12,192 nucleotides of DNA from CAZYMI01 sp964648505 (lineage in GTDB: Bacteria > Pseudomonadota > Alphaproteobacteria > Micavibrionales > Micavibrionaceae): positions 1 through 12,192 of the forward strand of contig CAZYMI010000029.1 in assembly GCA_964648505.1 (NCBI GenBank). Reading direction: 5' to 3'. Shown one piece after another: positions 1 to 10,032 of the stretch. Under the pieces are notes generated by a model that was not told the origin of the DNA, did not search any database, and was given only the letters and a program-made list of their open reading frames with translations. Both the position numbers and the translations under genes were made by a program. The first letter of the stretch is position 1. The number at the start of each line of letters is the position of its first letter.

Positions 1-1372
1 TGCCCCAGTGCCGCGTGGAGCGTCCGCAATGAACATGTATACGCGTGAGCGCAGCCCTGCGGTGAAAATATTGTGGCCGGCGTACTTAGCGTAACACCGC
101 TTAAAACGGATGATAAATCTCCATTTTTAAGGCCAGAAATTATAACATAACTAAAGGCGGGGTTAGAATTGCCCTCTATACGTGTTGCGTCATTTACGCG
201 TACAGTTAATGGCGCCCTTGTGATCGTCAGTGTCCCGTCCACATAGCTGAAGTTATAGTTATTATCGNNNNNNNNNNNNNNNNNNNNNNNNNNNNNNNNN
301 NNNNNNNNNNNNNNNNNNNNNNNNNNNNNNNNNNNNNNNNNNNNNNNNNNNNNNNNNNNNNNNNNNNCTGGCATTCTGCGCGGTTGCGACTAAATTCGCC
401 CTTGTGATCGTCAGTGTCCCGTCCACATAGCTGAAGTTATAGTTATTATCGTTTGCCCCGGACGCCGTAATCACTGCCGTGCCCGCATTCGTGGTCGCAT
501 TCGCCGTTGTGCTGGCCGTGGCCAGCGTATCGATCACAGACGAAGTCTCCCCATTCTTAAACCCTGTGTAGCTTACCGTGAAGGCCGGGTTCGCATCCCC
601 ATATTCACGGCTGGCATTCTGCGCGGTTGCGACTAAATTCGCCCTTGTGATCGTCAGTGTCCCGTTCACAGGTGTTATTGTATAGTTACTCGCTGTTCCA
701 CCCGAAACTGTAATTGTATAAAGACCGGGCGTTGATGTGTTGTTGGCAAGCGTTGAAATTGTTGGCTGTACACTCAAAACTGATGAGTTCTCACCATTTT
801 GAAAGCCTGTATATGTGATGTTTAAAATATTCGCATCCCCATATTCACGGCTGACATCATCGGCGGTTGCCGTTAAAGGCGCAGGGGTAACAGTGAGCGT
901 ATTTGTTGTGTAATTGAAAAGATAATTATCATCAATTGCGCCTGCTGTTGTGATCGTATAAGCACCCACATTTGAAAAGGCATTCGCCGTTGTGCTGCCA
1001 GTCGCAAGCGTATCAATAACCGATGAATTTTCACCGTTTCTAAGACCAATGTAATTGACTGCAAAGACAGGATTTGCTGCACCATAATTACGCGATGCTG
1101 CAGAAGCTTGAACGGTGACAGGCGCGCGCACGACTGTCAAAGTTCCATTTGTGACCGATGTTGTATAGCCTAAAGCTGTTGTAAACACGCCTGTAATAGC
1201 AGACGTAAAACCAGCCGGATCGAATACGCTTGTCCCTGCTGATGAAAGTGTTACGGCTGTAATTGCTGCGCCAAGCGTATCAGCGCCCTGTAAGCCCCCC
1301 AAATAAGTATAAGTAAAGGCTGGCAGGCCATCACCATAAACTTTATTTTGATCATCAATCCTGATCAAAAGC
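1..1372 (-). repeat. Tandem MBG-type (YGX) domain repeats, about 81 residues each, in the TpsA C-terminal part
   Basis: At least five units are recognisable by a Y-G-D/A or E-G start, then NPAF-x-x-x-Y-x-G-x-x-NGE/D-x-SSV, and an ending NY-x-x-x-Y-x-x-G-T-L-T-I. The first (about 1372-1130) is the most divergent and contains KVYGDG. The next are at about 1130-885, 885-650 and 650-405, with a fragment to 368. Beyond the gap a last divergent unit runs to the edge (RIEGNSNPAFSYV, LKNGDLSSVLSG). The units nearest the gap are almost identical in DNA, including 590-613 = 830-853. MBG repeats are common stalk-like modules in bacterial surface proteins; a spacer role is inferred. Confidence 0.85.
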
Positions 1373-4300
1373 ACGCGGGGCGCACCACTGCTGTAAAGAA
1401 TGACGTTCCCCGCTGTTCCCACAGAGGCAGGAGGCTGCGAAAAATAACTCTGCGCATTAATCACAGAAGGCGAAAGACCCCCAAGCGTTGTAGCACCTGG
1501 AGTTACCGCATAAATCAAATATCGCCCACCACCGGGATTAATGCCGCTTGCACCGGCAGAATTTGAAAACGTGCCGTTTTGAGTAACAAAAACCAGTGAA
1601 GTACCTGATGTTTCAGTTGATGTTTGCACACCGGTAATTGAAATATTACCGCGTGTAATCAAGGTTGTCGGGTTTTGCCATGTGTTAGCAGCGGCTGTAA
1701 TATTACCCGTTCCGTCTTGCCGACCAATAAACACGCTGGTCCAGCCATCAACAATATTTGCAAGATCCGCTGTGCTTAAAGCCAAGGTTCCTGCGGCCCC
1801 GCCAATACCAATTGTCGTGCCCACTGCTGCGCCTTGGATTATCAGATTACCCGTTCCGTTTAAAGCCCCGCTTAAAAGAAGGTCGGAATTGGTTTCAAGC
1901 ACAAGGTTATTCGTACCCACATTTTGTGCAGCATTTATTCGTAATTGCCCGGTATTGGTAATAAAGTGAACATTATCATTCCAAGTTAAAGCGCCAACAT
2001 TTAACAGGCCTGTCATGGTAGACCTGCCAAATACAAGCTCCGACCAGCCATTTGTAATAAGGGCAAGCTCGGCATCAATAAGGCTAATTGTACCGGCTTG
2101 GCCTGTGCCCAAACCAATCGTGGTACCAGTTGCTTGTCCACGAATTGTTAAAATCTCTGCACCTGTCAGAGCCGCATTTACAGCAAGGTTGGCGTTTGTT
2201 TCAAAGGTCATATTATTCGCGCCAGCATTTTGCGCACCATTAACAGTAATTACGCCCGTATTGCTTAGAAAGCTTGTATTATACTGCCAATTATACGCCC
2301 CAATATTCACAGCGCCCGTACCAGCCGCGCTGCCAAAAATAAGGTTCGACCAGCCAGACAGCAAATTCCCCAAATCAGTGTCTGAAAGCTGCAAAGTACC
2401 TGCTTGCCCTGTGCCTATACCTATTGTTGTGGTAGCGGCCAAACCCAAAATACTTAAATTGCCCGTGCCTGAAATGCCTGCATTAAAGGTCGGGTTTGCA
2501 TTGGTGCTGATGATAAAATTATTTGCCCCGACATTTGTCGCGCCATTTATATTAATGACACCTGTGTTTGATCGAATATCAATTGTATCAAGCCAATTAT
2601 ATGCGCCTATATTAACCGCAGCCGTTCCGCCGCCTGAATGGCCAAGAATAATACTGCTCCAACCATCTGTAATCTGCGCAAGCTCGGGATCAGTTAAACT
2701 AAATGTACCAGCCTGACCTGTACCAATACCAATTGTTGTTCCCACTGAAAACGGGCCAATACTGAGTGTGCCCGACCCTGTTAAAGGGGCGTTTAATGCA
2801 AGATTACTATCGGTTTGAATAGTCAGACTGTTCGCGCCGAGCGTTTGCGCGCCTGCGATTGTCATGAGGCCTGTACCACTGCGAATTGTCAGCGGGTCAA
2901 GCCATGTGAACGCGCCCACATTCACAGGTTGGTTTGACCCACCATTTCCAAGTGTAATCGATGACCAACCATTTGTGATTTGCGCAAGCTCGGCATCTGT
3001 AAGCGATAAGGTTCCTGCTTGGCCTGTGCCAATACCTAAACTGGTGTTGCCAGATGTTGTAATAACTAATGCCCCCCCTGCACTTGTTAAAGCTGCGTTC
3101 AGCGCGAGGTTGCCATCGGTTTGTAAGGTTAAATTATTGCTGCCTAAGTTTTGTGCACCAGCAACCGTGATAACACCAGACCCACTGCGGATCGTAACAG
3201 TATCAAGCCATGTGAACGCGCCTACATTCACAGGTTGATTTGAACCCGCATTACCAAAAGTAAGGCTATTCCAACCATTTGAAATGTTCGTGAGCTCTGC
3301 ATTAGAAAGCTGTAAGGTTCCAGCCTGACCTGTTCCAATACCAACACTTGTATTCGTATTTGGGCTGATTGTGAGTGCACCCGTACCTGTAAGTGCGCCG
3401 CCAATAAGCAGGTTTGAATCTGTTAAAATTGTAAGACTGTTTCCGCCTAAGGCGAGAGCACCATTAATATTCATCTGACCTGTGCCGGTGCGTAATGTCA
3501 GATTATCTTGCCATGTGAAGGCCCCAGCATTTAAAGCGCCGGTCGCAGTTCCAACACCAAAGATAATATTACTCCAACCATTTAAAATACGGTTCAGCTC
3601 CGCATTACTGAAGCTTAGCGTGCCGGGCTGAGCATCCCCCAAACCAATTGAGGTAGGCGACAGAATTGACTGAACTGTGAACAATCCTGAACCACTGAGG
3701 TTACCGTTGAAAACCAGATCTGTATCAGTTTCAATCTGGAAATTATTGGCGCCAAAGGTCTGGTTTCCATTAATCGATACCAAGCCTTGTGTTCTAAAAA
3801 AGAGGCTATCGTTCCATGTTCTGGCATTCACCGAAATAGCACCAGTGCCCGTAATACGACCATAAATAATGTTCGCCCAGCCGTTAATAATACGTGCGTG
3901 TTCAGCATCATCGATACTGATTGTGCCTGGTTGGCCTGTACCGATACCTATTGTTGTGGCATTACTTTGGGGTAAGATTGAAATATTTCCTGATCCACCC
4001 AAATTGGCGTTAATCACAGGGTTTGAATCAGTTGTAATTGTCAGGTTATTGGCCGCCATGGTCTGCGCGCCGTTAAACGTAATGACACCTGTTAAAGTTT
4101 GGTACGATACAGGGTCAGCCCATGTTAAGGTGCCCACATTAATGGGTGCGGTCTGGTCAACGCGGCCAATAACAATATTCCCCCATGTATTGTCGGAATT
4201 GGTTACATCTGTGTTGTTCAAAGATAAGGTTCCGGCCTGCCCTGTGCCCACCCCGATGGATGTTGCAGCTGTTAGTCCTTGATATGTTAAAGTACCTGTA

Positions 4301-7300
4301 CTTGTTAAGCCCGCGTTGATAACTGGATCACCATCGGTGTTAAAGGTTAGGTTGTTTGCGCCCAAAGTCTGGGTTCCCGCTATTGTAATCGTCGAACTTA
4401 AAGACTGAAGCGTTAGATTATCGTTCCAAGTTAGCGCCCCTAAAGTAATAGCCCCCGTGCCCGTGGTTCTCCCGATAATAATATTGGACCAGCCATTAAC
4501 AATCCGTCCAACTTCAGTTGTATCAAAGTTAAAGGTTCCGGGCTGGGCATTGCCAAAACCAAGTGTTGTGTTAGGCGTATTGCCTTGGAGCGTTACCGTC
4601 CCCGATCCTGTTAAATTCGCGTTTATAAATGGGTCGGCATCAGAGGACAGCGTAAGATTATTTGTGCCAAGAGTTTGAGCTCCCGCTATTGTTATAACGC
4701 CTGTATTGCTTTGAACTGTTAAATTATCGTTCCATGTTAAAGTACCCAGAGTAATCGTACCTGTGCCATCCGTACGTCCGATGACTATGTTAGACCAGCC
4801 ATTGGTGATCTGACCAACTTCGGCATTATCAAAACCAAAAGAACCGGGCTGCCCGGTTCCTATTCCTAAAGTTGTCGACTGGGCACTGCCTTGTAAAGTA
4901 ATCGTCCCTGTACCTGTCAGGGCTGCTGATACGACCGGATTACCATTAGATGATAAAGTAAGGTTATTGGCGCCAAGGTTTTGGGCGCCTACGATTTGTA
5001 TGGCCCCCGTGTCACTTTGAAGTGTCAGGTTATCGTTCCAGCTATTCGCCCCTATGGTGAGCGCGCCCGTTCCTGTCGTAGATCCTATAATAACATTACC
5101 CCAGCCATTCGTTATGTTACCCAGATCAGCTGAATCTAAAGATAACAACCCCGGCTGGCCTGTGCCCACACCAATTGTGGTTGGGGCATTCGCGCTTTGA
5201 AGGGTGATCGTACCCGTACCTGTCAAAGCCCCTGCAATTACAAGGTTGGAATCTGTTGATATGGTCAAATCATTAGCCGCAAGGTTTTGCGCACCTGTAA
5301 CAGATAAAATTCCAGAAGCCGTTGCAAAACTAACTGCATCAAGCCAGTTTGCGGCCCCAACGGTTAAGTCCCCCGTTTGGGTTGAAAAGCCAAAATTCAA
5401 CCTGCTCCAGCCATCAACGATCTGCGCCAGTTCCCCGCTTGTAAGAGAAATTGTGCCCGCCCCACCCGCAAGGCCAATGCTGGTTGATGCTGACGATCCT
5501 CGAACCGTCAGATTACCTGATCCTGAGAGCGTACTATTCAAAGCCAAATTACTATTGGTCTGAAGTAACAGGTTATTCGCCCCAACATTAACCGCACCAT
5601 TAATGTTAAGCGCACCTGACCCTGTACGAAGCACTAAACTATCCTGCCAGTTATAAGCGCCTACATTTAAATCCCCTGCCGAACCAACCGTACCTATGAA
5701 AATAGGAGACCAGCCATTTACTATATTATCAAGCTCAGCATTGGTGAGGGAAATTACCCCAGCCTGACCCGTTCCAACACCTATCGAGGTGCTTGAAGAC
5801 CGTGGTAAAATAAACAAACTTCCCGAACCGCTAACAGCCGCGTTAAGGGAAATATCGCTATCTGTTTGAATAGTCAGGTCATTTGCGCCAAAACTTTGCG
5901 CCCCGTTAATATTAATCTGACCAGTTAGAGACTGGAAAGTTACGTTATCAGACCAGCTTACAGCCCCCGCATTAATTGCACCCGTCATGGTGGTTGAGCC
6001 AAAAAATAAACCTGACCAACCATTTGAAATATTTGAAACTTCACTGTTTAAAAGGCTGATCGCCCCGGCCTGGCCAGTGCCAAGCCCTATGCCGGTTGAA
6101 TTGCTCGCGCCCATCAGTGTAAAAGCACCGGAACCCGATAAAGCGGAAGCAAAATTAGGGTTTCCATCTGTGATAAAAGTCAGGTCATTCGCCCCTAAAT
6201 TTTGTACGCCGTTAATATTAATAAGCCCTGATCCTGACCTTAAAGTTAAGTTATCAAGCCAGCTAAAGGCACGTACATCTATATTAGCTGTTGCTGTAGA
6301 CCTTCCAAAAACAAGGTCTGACCATCCGTCGATTATAAATCCAAGTTCTGTATTGGATAGGTTAAGAATTCCAACAGCGCCGGTTCCGATCCCTAAAGAA
6401 TTACCGTCTGTGGCCTGCTGTATGGTAAGTGTACCTGTGCCCCCAAGGGCAGCAAACAACTGTACGTCTGCACCTGCGTTTAAAGTAAGGTTTTCACCAT
6501 TGATTGCCTGATTAACTATAATATTGTTATGAGCGTCCAATGTCAGTGTATTCCCCGATGCCCAGCTTATTGGTGCATCTACAAAAATATCTCCTGCCTG
6601 TGAACCGGTTGCCCGCGTCTGGACCAGCACATTCGCAGACCCTAACGCCGTTGTCAGAGTTACAACATCCAGAATAGAGGGACCATCATCGATAGAGGGT
6701 GTAAAGGGGGATGTTAGAGTTACGTTTTGATCCGGCAGAGCCGCGATTTGGATATCGGTTGGATCAAGCAGCAATGTACCAACGTTCCCCTTTGGGGCTT
6801 TCAGATCTGCAAAACCACGATAGTTCAAAAAGTCCTTTCCTGAGACTTCAGCAAATCCACCGTTTCCGCCTTGTGTGCCACCAGTTGATTTTACTTGTCC
6901 TAGAAAATTTGTGAGATGGTCAGACCACAATATAACGTCCCCGCCATCACCCAGCATATGCGCACTGGCATCGATTAAAGCGCCTTGCGCAACATATAAG
7001 GTCTCTGCCGTTTGAAGCCCCTCGCCACCTTGTTTACCCCCACCAATCCGGATGGAACCGCCACCACCTTCAGTCGCAGCGCTCGAGATAACGGATTCCG
7101 CTTCAATATCGATTAAATCTGCAAGAAGTTGAATATCCCCGCCATCGGCCCATATTTCGCCCGAGTTTTTGATTTTTGCAGGGACATTTCCACCCGCTTT
7201 GGCTTTAAAAGTAACCCGACCTTTAACAGCAGGCGCATTACCGGCATATAAGGTGCCCGATCTGATAATACCTCTATTTTCAATAATAGAATCAAGCGTT

Positions 7301-8052
7301 TGTCGCCCCTGTGCTGCTGTCAGCAAAATGGACCCGCCATCGGCTTGTATGGTGCCTGTGTTACGTACAAGTTGGTGGGCAACGGCATCAGAAACCTCAA
7401 GCTGGATCAGCCCATCACCGGCCATGTCTATTGTGTGGATATCACCAGACGCCAGTTCCACCTTGCCCAACCGGGCACGGATGACGCCATTGTTTTCTAC
7501 ATGTGGCGCAACCAGCCCAACCAGCCCAGCATCTTTTGCGGTGATTGTTCCATTGTTAATAATACGGGCATCTGCTTGGCCTGGTCGCGTGAACCTCGCA
7601 ACCCCGCCCGCTATAAACTCATCATCGTTTTCAAGATCACTTGATGTAGCAACAAGGGCTGCCACATCCACCTTCGATGTCGCGCCAAAAACAATACCGT
7701 TTGGGTTAAGTAAAACAACCTTGCCGTTAGCGGTAATTTCACCATCAATGCGCGATGCCTTCGTATCCGAAATGCGATTAACCGTAATGGAATTAGCAGA
7801 AGGCTGCTGAAACCTTACCTTTTCAGGGGCCGCCACATCAAAGCTGTTCCACTTTATGACAGCCCGGTCTGTTGTTTGCGTAATGGTCGTCTCAACCCCG
7901 GATTGATTTACAAGGGCTGCGCCCCCAACCACCAAAGCTCCATCCGGCCCTGCTTTTGCAGTATGTGAAAATGAACTTACAGCTGCCACAAGTGCAGATG
8001 TACCTAAAAAAGCCCGAAAAATTCTTTTTCCTAAGGAATACCCATTGGCCAT
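1..8052 (-). CDS. TpsA-type filamentous-haemagglutinin-like exoprotein with 16 solenoid repeats and MBG repeats (partial, C-terminus beyond left edge)
   Basis: This is the secreted partner of a two-partner secretion system, expected to cross the outer membrane through the adjacent TpsB and act as a surface or released adhesin. From the ATG at 8052, residues 1-34 form a signal peptide (basic GKR, hydrophobic core, cleavage after AKA). A TPS/haemagglutination-activity domain follows (about 35-165), with WNSFDV and the NPNG motif at about 116-119. Next come haemagglutinin-like beta-helix segments, including GTLLLDPTDIQI, then sixteen 102-residue repeats (about 545-2140), a linker with GRYLIYAV, and MBG repeats (YGD/NGENSSV signatures). 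A GTG at 8070 could also start the protein; neither start has a good Shine-Dalgarno. The frame stays open to position 1, so more than 2,650 residues are visible. The stop at 262-264 is caused by the arbitrary 100-N gap. The family assignment is firm; the ligand is unknown. Confidence 0.93.
268..367. other. Assembly gap (100 N) inside the MBG repeat array
   Basis: Exactly 100 N, the usual placeholder for a gap of unknown size. The flanks are the same repeat: 213-267 is identical to 397-451 (55 bases), and 368-422 is identical to 611-665, so the repeat period is 243 bases. As written, the homologous points 267 and 451 are 184 bases apart, which breaks the reading frame by one base. If the gap were 159 bases (243 minus 84), or 159 plus any multiple of 243, both periodicity and frame would be restored. 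Confidence 0.97.
1632..6430 (-). repeat. Sixteen tandem 306-bp (102-residue) beta-solenoid repeats in TpsA
   Basis: The coding sequence repeats every 102 residues. The pattern is GIGTGQAGT-(L/I)-SL, then AEL-x-x-I-x-NGWS-x-(I/L)-x-x-G, TGAINVGA-x-x-W-x-DN, TG-x-I-x-INGAQ-x-LGANNLT, and finally a GSGTLTI strand. Sixteen GWS-type motifs occur from about 6330 to about 1750, at a mean spacing near 305 bases. Both tryptophans are kept in all sixteen units; unit 8 has NTW instead of NGW. Adjacent units can be very similar: 2897-2931 and 3203-3237 differ at one of 35 bases. The glycine, asparagine and threonine-rich hydrophobic alternation suggests a right-handed beta-helix shaft. That fold is inferred from the family. 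Confidence 0.9.
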
Positions 8053-8133
8053 GCAATACCATTGTATCACATTTTACAGCACGAATAACGCAGAAGACTC
8101 TGATTTTATTATATTATCTTAAGGTTATATGCT

Positions 8134-8188
8134 TCTTATTCCATATTCTGGGACATGATAATACCATGTCCCAGAATATGGAATAAGA
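8134..8188. repeat. REP-like palindrome, copy A, between tpsB and tpsA
   Basis: A 55-base palindrome centred on 8161. The 24-base arms (8134-8157 and 8165-8188) pair perfectly, and the 7-base centre has only one mismatched pair (8158/8164). The inner core is GGGACATG...CATGTCCC, shared with the copies at 10033-10075 and 10683-10727. The outer arm (about TCTTATTCCATATTCT) is unlike the others except for the ATATTYT next to the core. It begins 33 bases after the tpsB stop and would form a strong hairpin in a tpsB-tpsA transcript. There is no T-tract after it on either strand, so it does not look like an ordinary intrinsic terminator. Confidence 0.9.
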
Positions 8189-8221
8189 TTAACATTGTAA
8201 GTTATTGAATACGTTAATTTC

Positions 8222-9940
8222 TTAAAATGATTTATTGAGTGAGAATAAAAAACGTGGACTTTCACCATTTGCATATTTTGGTGGATTATCAGCCTGCCTT
8301 GTTAAGGGAACAGCAAAATTCAAATCCCCGGACCAACCGTTTTGTGTGGCAACCCGCATTCCTGCACCAGCAGAGGCTGCAGAAATTTTATTTTGTGAAC
8401 CTGAATCAATATTCCAAACCTTGCCCATATCAAAAAAACCATAAGGCTGAAGCGCAAAGTTATAAGGAGCAACCAGCGCATTATATCGAAGCTCAAGCGT
8501 TCCTGACAAACCCCTATCGCCTGTGATTTCAGAAGGATCGTATCCACGGCCCGTTTGCCCGCCCCCAAACCCGAATTCTTCTGATGCCAACAAAGGATCG
8601 TAAGAATACTGACCCTGAACAATACCAAAAAGATCAAAGCCTGACCCCAAATTTTGCACCCGCCCTACTGATGCCGTAAATTTAGTGAAGTCAGACTCGC
8701 CTTGTTCTCGGGATAGTCGATCAGACCCTGTACGACGTACACCTAACGCATTGATTCCTTTAAATAAGTTTACTTCAAATGCATTAAGACCATTATAGCT
8801 ATCCGCATAATTGTACGTTCCTCCTAAGCCTAAAATACGAAGACGGTCATCATAAATTTCAGAATTCAGAAGATCGGTATCTGCATTTCGAGCCTCAAAT
8901 GACCCCGAAATCTTAAGTGTCTCCTCCCTTTGCCTGATTAAAGGGTAAGAAAATGCTAACTTCAAAGACTGCGAGCGACCTTTCACGTCCAACTGATCCA
9001 ACGAAAGACCGGGCTGAGTACGACCAAGTACGAGATCCGCACTTACAATCAAACCAGAGACGCCAAAAGCAGGACGCTGGTATTTTAAGGCCAGATACCT
9101 CATTTCAACAACAGGGATGGCCGTTACAATAGAAGCAGAAACCTCATCATAATTTGAAACCAGACTAGCCTGCCTAGCGTTTCCGATAATCTGGGCTGGC
9201 CCTGAAAAGCGTGATCCTTGATTATTTACAGATAAACCGAAGGACTGAGTTCGTTCAAAATTGCGCTTTAATGTCAGCCTGATACCGCCAAGAACTGGCT
9301 GAGGGGTTTGTGTAGGGCCAAGAAGCGCTGAAACATTAAGACCCGGCAGGTCATTCATGATCAACAATAACCTCTCGAGCTTTTTTGTATTAAGAGGCTT
9401 CATGGCCTCAATTTTTCTAACCGCATCACTTATAACGGGGCTAGATGGAAAGTCACCATCTAGCACCAGTTCGGCTGCATAACCCTCTATAACCTGAAAA
9501 ACAACTGTTCCCCCAGCAATATCCTGGGTTGGCATCACGACACGGCTTAACCCGTATCCGTCATCAAGGTACCTCTGCTGAACACTATTTAAAATCTCAA
9601 ATAGACGCGCAACTGAGATACGCTGCCCCTTATCCGCTTCATACAGATCTAAAAATTGCTGCGGCTGATAGGCCGTCATCCCTTCAAAACGAAGGTCTTT
9701 GAAGATAAAAAAAGCCTGCTCCGAACCATCGGGCGCATTCGAAGGGGCAGGCTTGTTCTCAAGCGATGGGCTTTCTACTGTATTAAAATCAGGTTGTTTT
9801 TGCGGATTTTGCAACAAGGCACGCGATGGGTCAGCAGCAGAGGGAACGGTTGCACTTTGGGCATAGGAAAAACTGGCATCTGAAAAATACAGAATACCAA
9901 TTAACACCGCCGATAAATGTTTTCGTACGGATCCGACCAT
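8222..9940 (-). CDS. TpsB outer-membrane transporter (ShlB/FhaC/HecB family, Omp85 superfamily)
   Basis: A 572-residue protein of the expected TpsB length. It forms an outer-membrane beta-barrel that recognises the TPS domain of its TpsA partner in the periplasm and exports it without ATP. Residues 1-27 are a signal peptide (cleavage near SYA|QS), followed by a polar, proline-rich linker (about 28-75). POTRA-type domains follow: one at about 77-152 (FKDLRFEGMTAY to FQVIEGY), a second at about 153-226. The barrel spans about 230-572. GGGQTGRGYDP (residues 459-469) matches the conserved RGY/RGF tip of loop L6, and FFDMGKVW (502-509) matches the FxDxG barrel motif. The chain ends in phenylalanine, as expected for BAM-dependent barrels. 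The ATG at 9940 gives a clean signal peptide, with only a weak ribosome site (AAGTGG) upstream. It lies upstream of tpsA, the usual order. Confidence 0.95.
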   Translation of the reverse strand: MVGSVRKHLSAVLIGILYFSDASFSYAQSATVPSAADPSRALLQNPQKQPDFNTVESPSLENKPAPSNAPDGSEQAFFIFKDLRFEGMTAYQPQQFLDLYEADKGQRISVARLFEILNSVQQRYLDDGYGLSRVVMPTQDIAGGTVVFQVIEGYAAELVLDGDFPSSPVISDAVRKIEAMKPLNTKKLERLLLIMNDLPGLNVSALLGPTQTPQPVLGGIRLTLKRNFERTQSFGLSVNNQGSRFSGPAQIIGNARQASLVSNYDEVSASIVTAIPVVEMRYLALKYQRPAFGVSGLIVSADLVLGRTQPGLSLDQLDVKGRSQSLKLAFSYPLIRQREETLKISGSFEARNADTDLLNSEIYDDRLRILGLGGTYNYADSYNGLNAFEVNLFKGINALGVRRTGSDRLSREQGESDFTKFTASVGRVQNLGSGFDLFGIVQGQYSYDPLLASEEFGFGGGQTGRGYDPSEITGDRGLSGTLELRYNALVAPYNFALQPYGFFDMGKVWNIDSGSQNKISAASAGAGMRVATQNGWSGDLNFAVPLTRQADNPPKYANGESPRFLFSLNKSF

Positions 9941-9961
9941 GCCACCACTTAATTTCGATGA

Positions 9962-9990
9962 ATAATAGATATTTTATTTCGTTATCACAA
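9962..9990 (-). promoter_or_regulatory. Candidate sigma70-type promoter for tpsB
   Basis: On the minus strand, TTGTGA (9990-9985) is followed after 17 bases by TATTAT (9967-9962). These match 4/6 and 5/6 of the -35 and -10 consensus. Transcription would begin near 9955 and give a leader of only about 15 bases before the tpsB ATG. The region is AT-rich, so chance matches are likely. It is the best-spaced candidate I found in this divergent intergenic region. Confidence 0.4.
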
Positions 9991-10032
9991 CGCGCTACGC
10001 ATATTTATCCACAAAGAATTTTTTCTTTTTTA

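Noticed and set aside
262..264. Stop codon ending tpsA inside the window
   Set aside because: It arises only because the 100-N placeholder shifts the frame. The flanking repeat copies are in one continuous frame if the gap has a length of 159 plus n x 243.
1346..1370. Inverted repeat TTTTGATCA / TGATCAAAA with a 7-base loop
   Set aside because: It lies within tpsA, coding for LLIRIDDQNK at the start of the first MBG unit. It shares nothing with the intergenic palindromes and is probably chance.
2015..2716. Long plus-strand open frame opposite tpsA; others at 3869-4282, 5204-5563, 5987-6511 and 7169-7810
   Set aside because: These lie antisense to a gene whose identity is certain. The translations are low-complexity Pro/Val/Ala-rich sequences repeating with the same 306-base period, as expected from reading the repeats backwards.
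1632..6430. Regularly spaced direct repeats that might suggest a CRISPR-like array
   Set aside because: The period is 306 bases, the whole unit is coding and conserved at protein level, and there are no short identical repeats with unique spacers. The same applies to the 51-base repeats at 11283-12192.
8071..8133. TATAAT-like hexamer upstream of tpsA as a separate promoter
   Set aside because: The region is very AT-rich and I found no acceptable -35 match at 16-18 bases, so I do not call a promoter.
8235..8526. Short open frames opposite tpsB (8235-8444, 8239-8526, 9656-9883)
   Set aside because: They are antisense shadows of a well-supported outer-membrane transporter gene and show no recognisable protein features.
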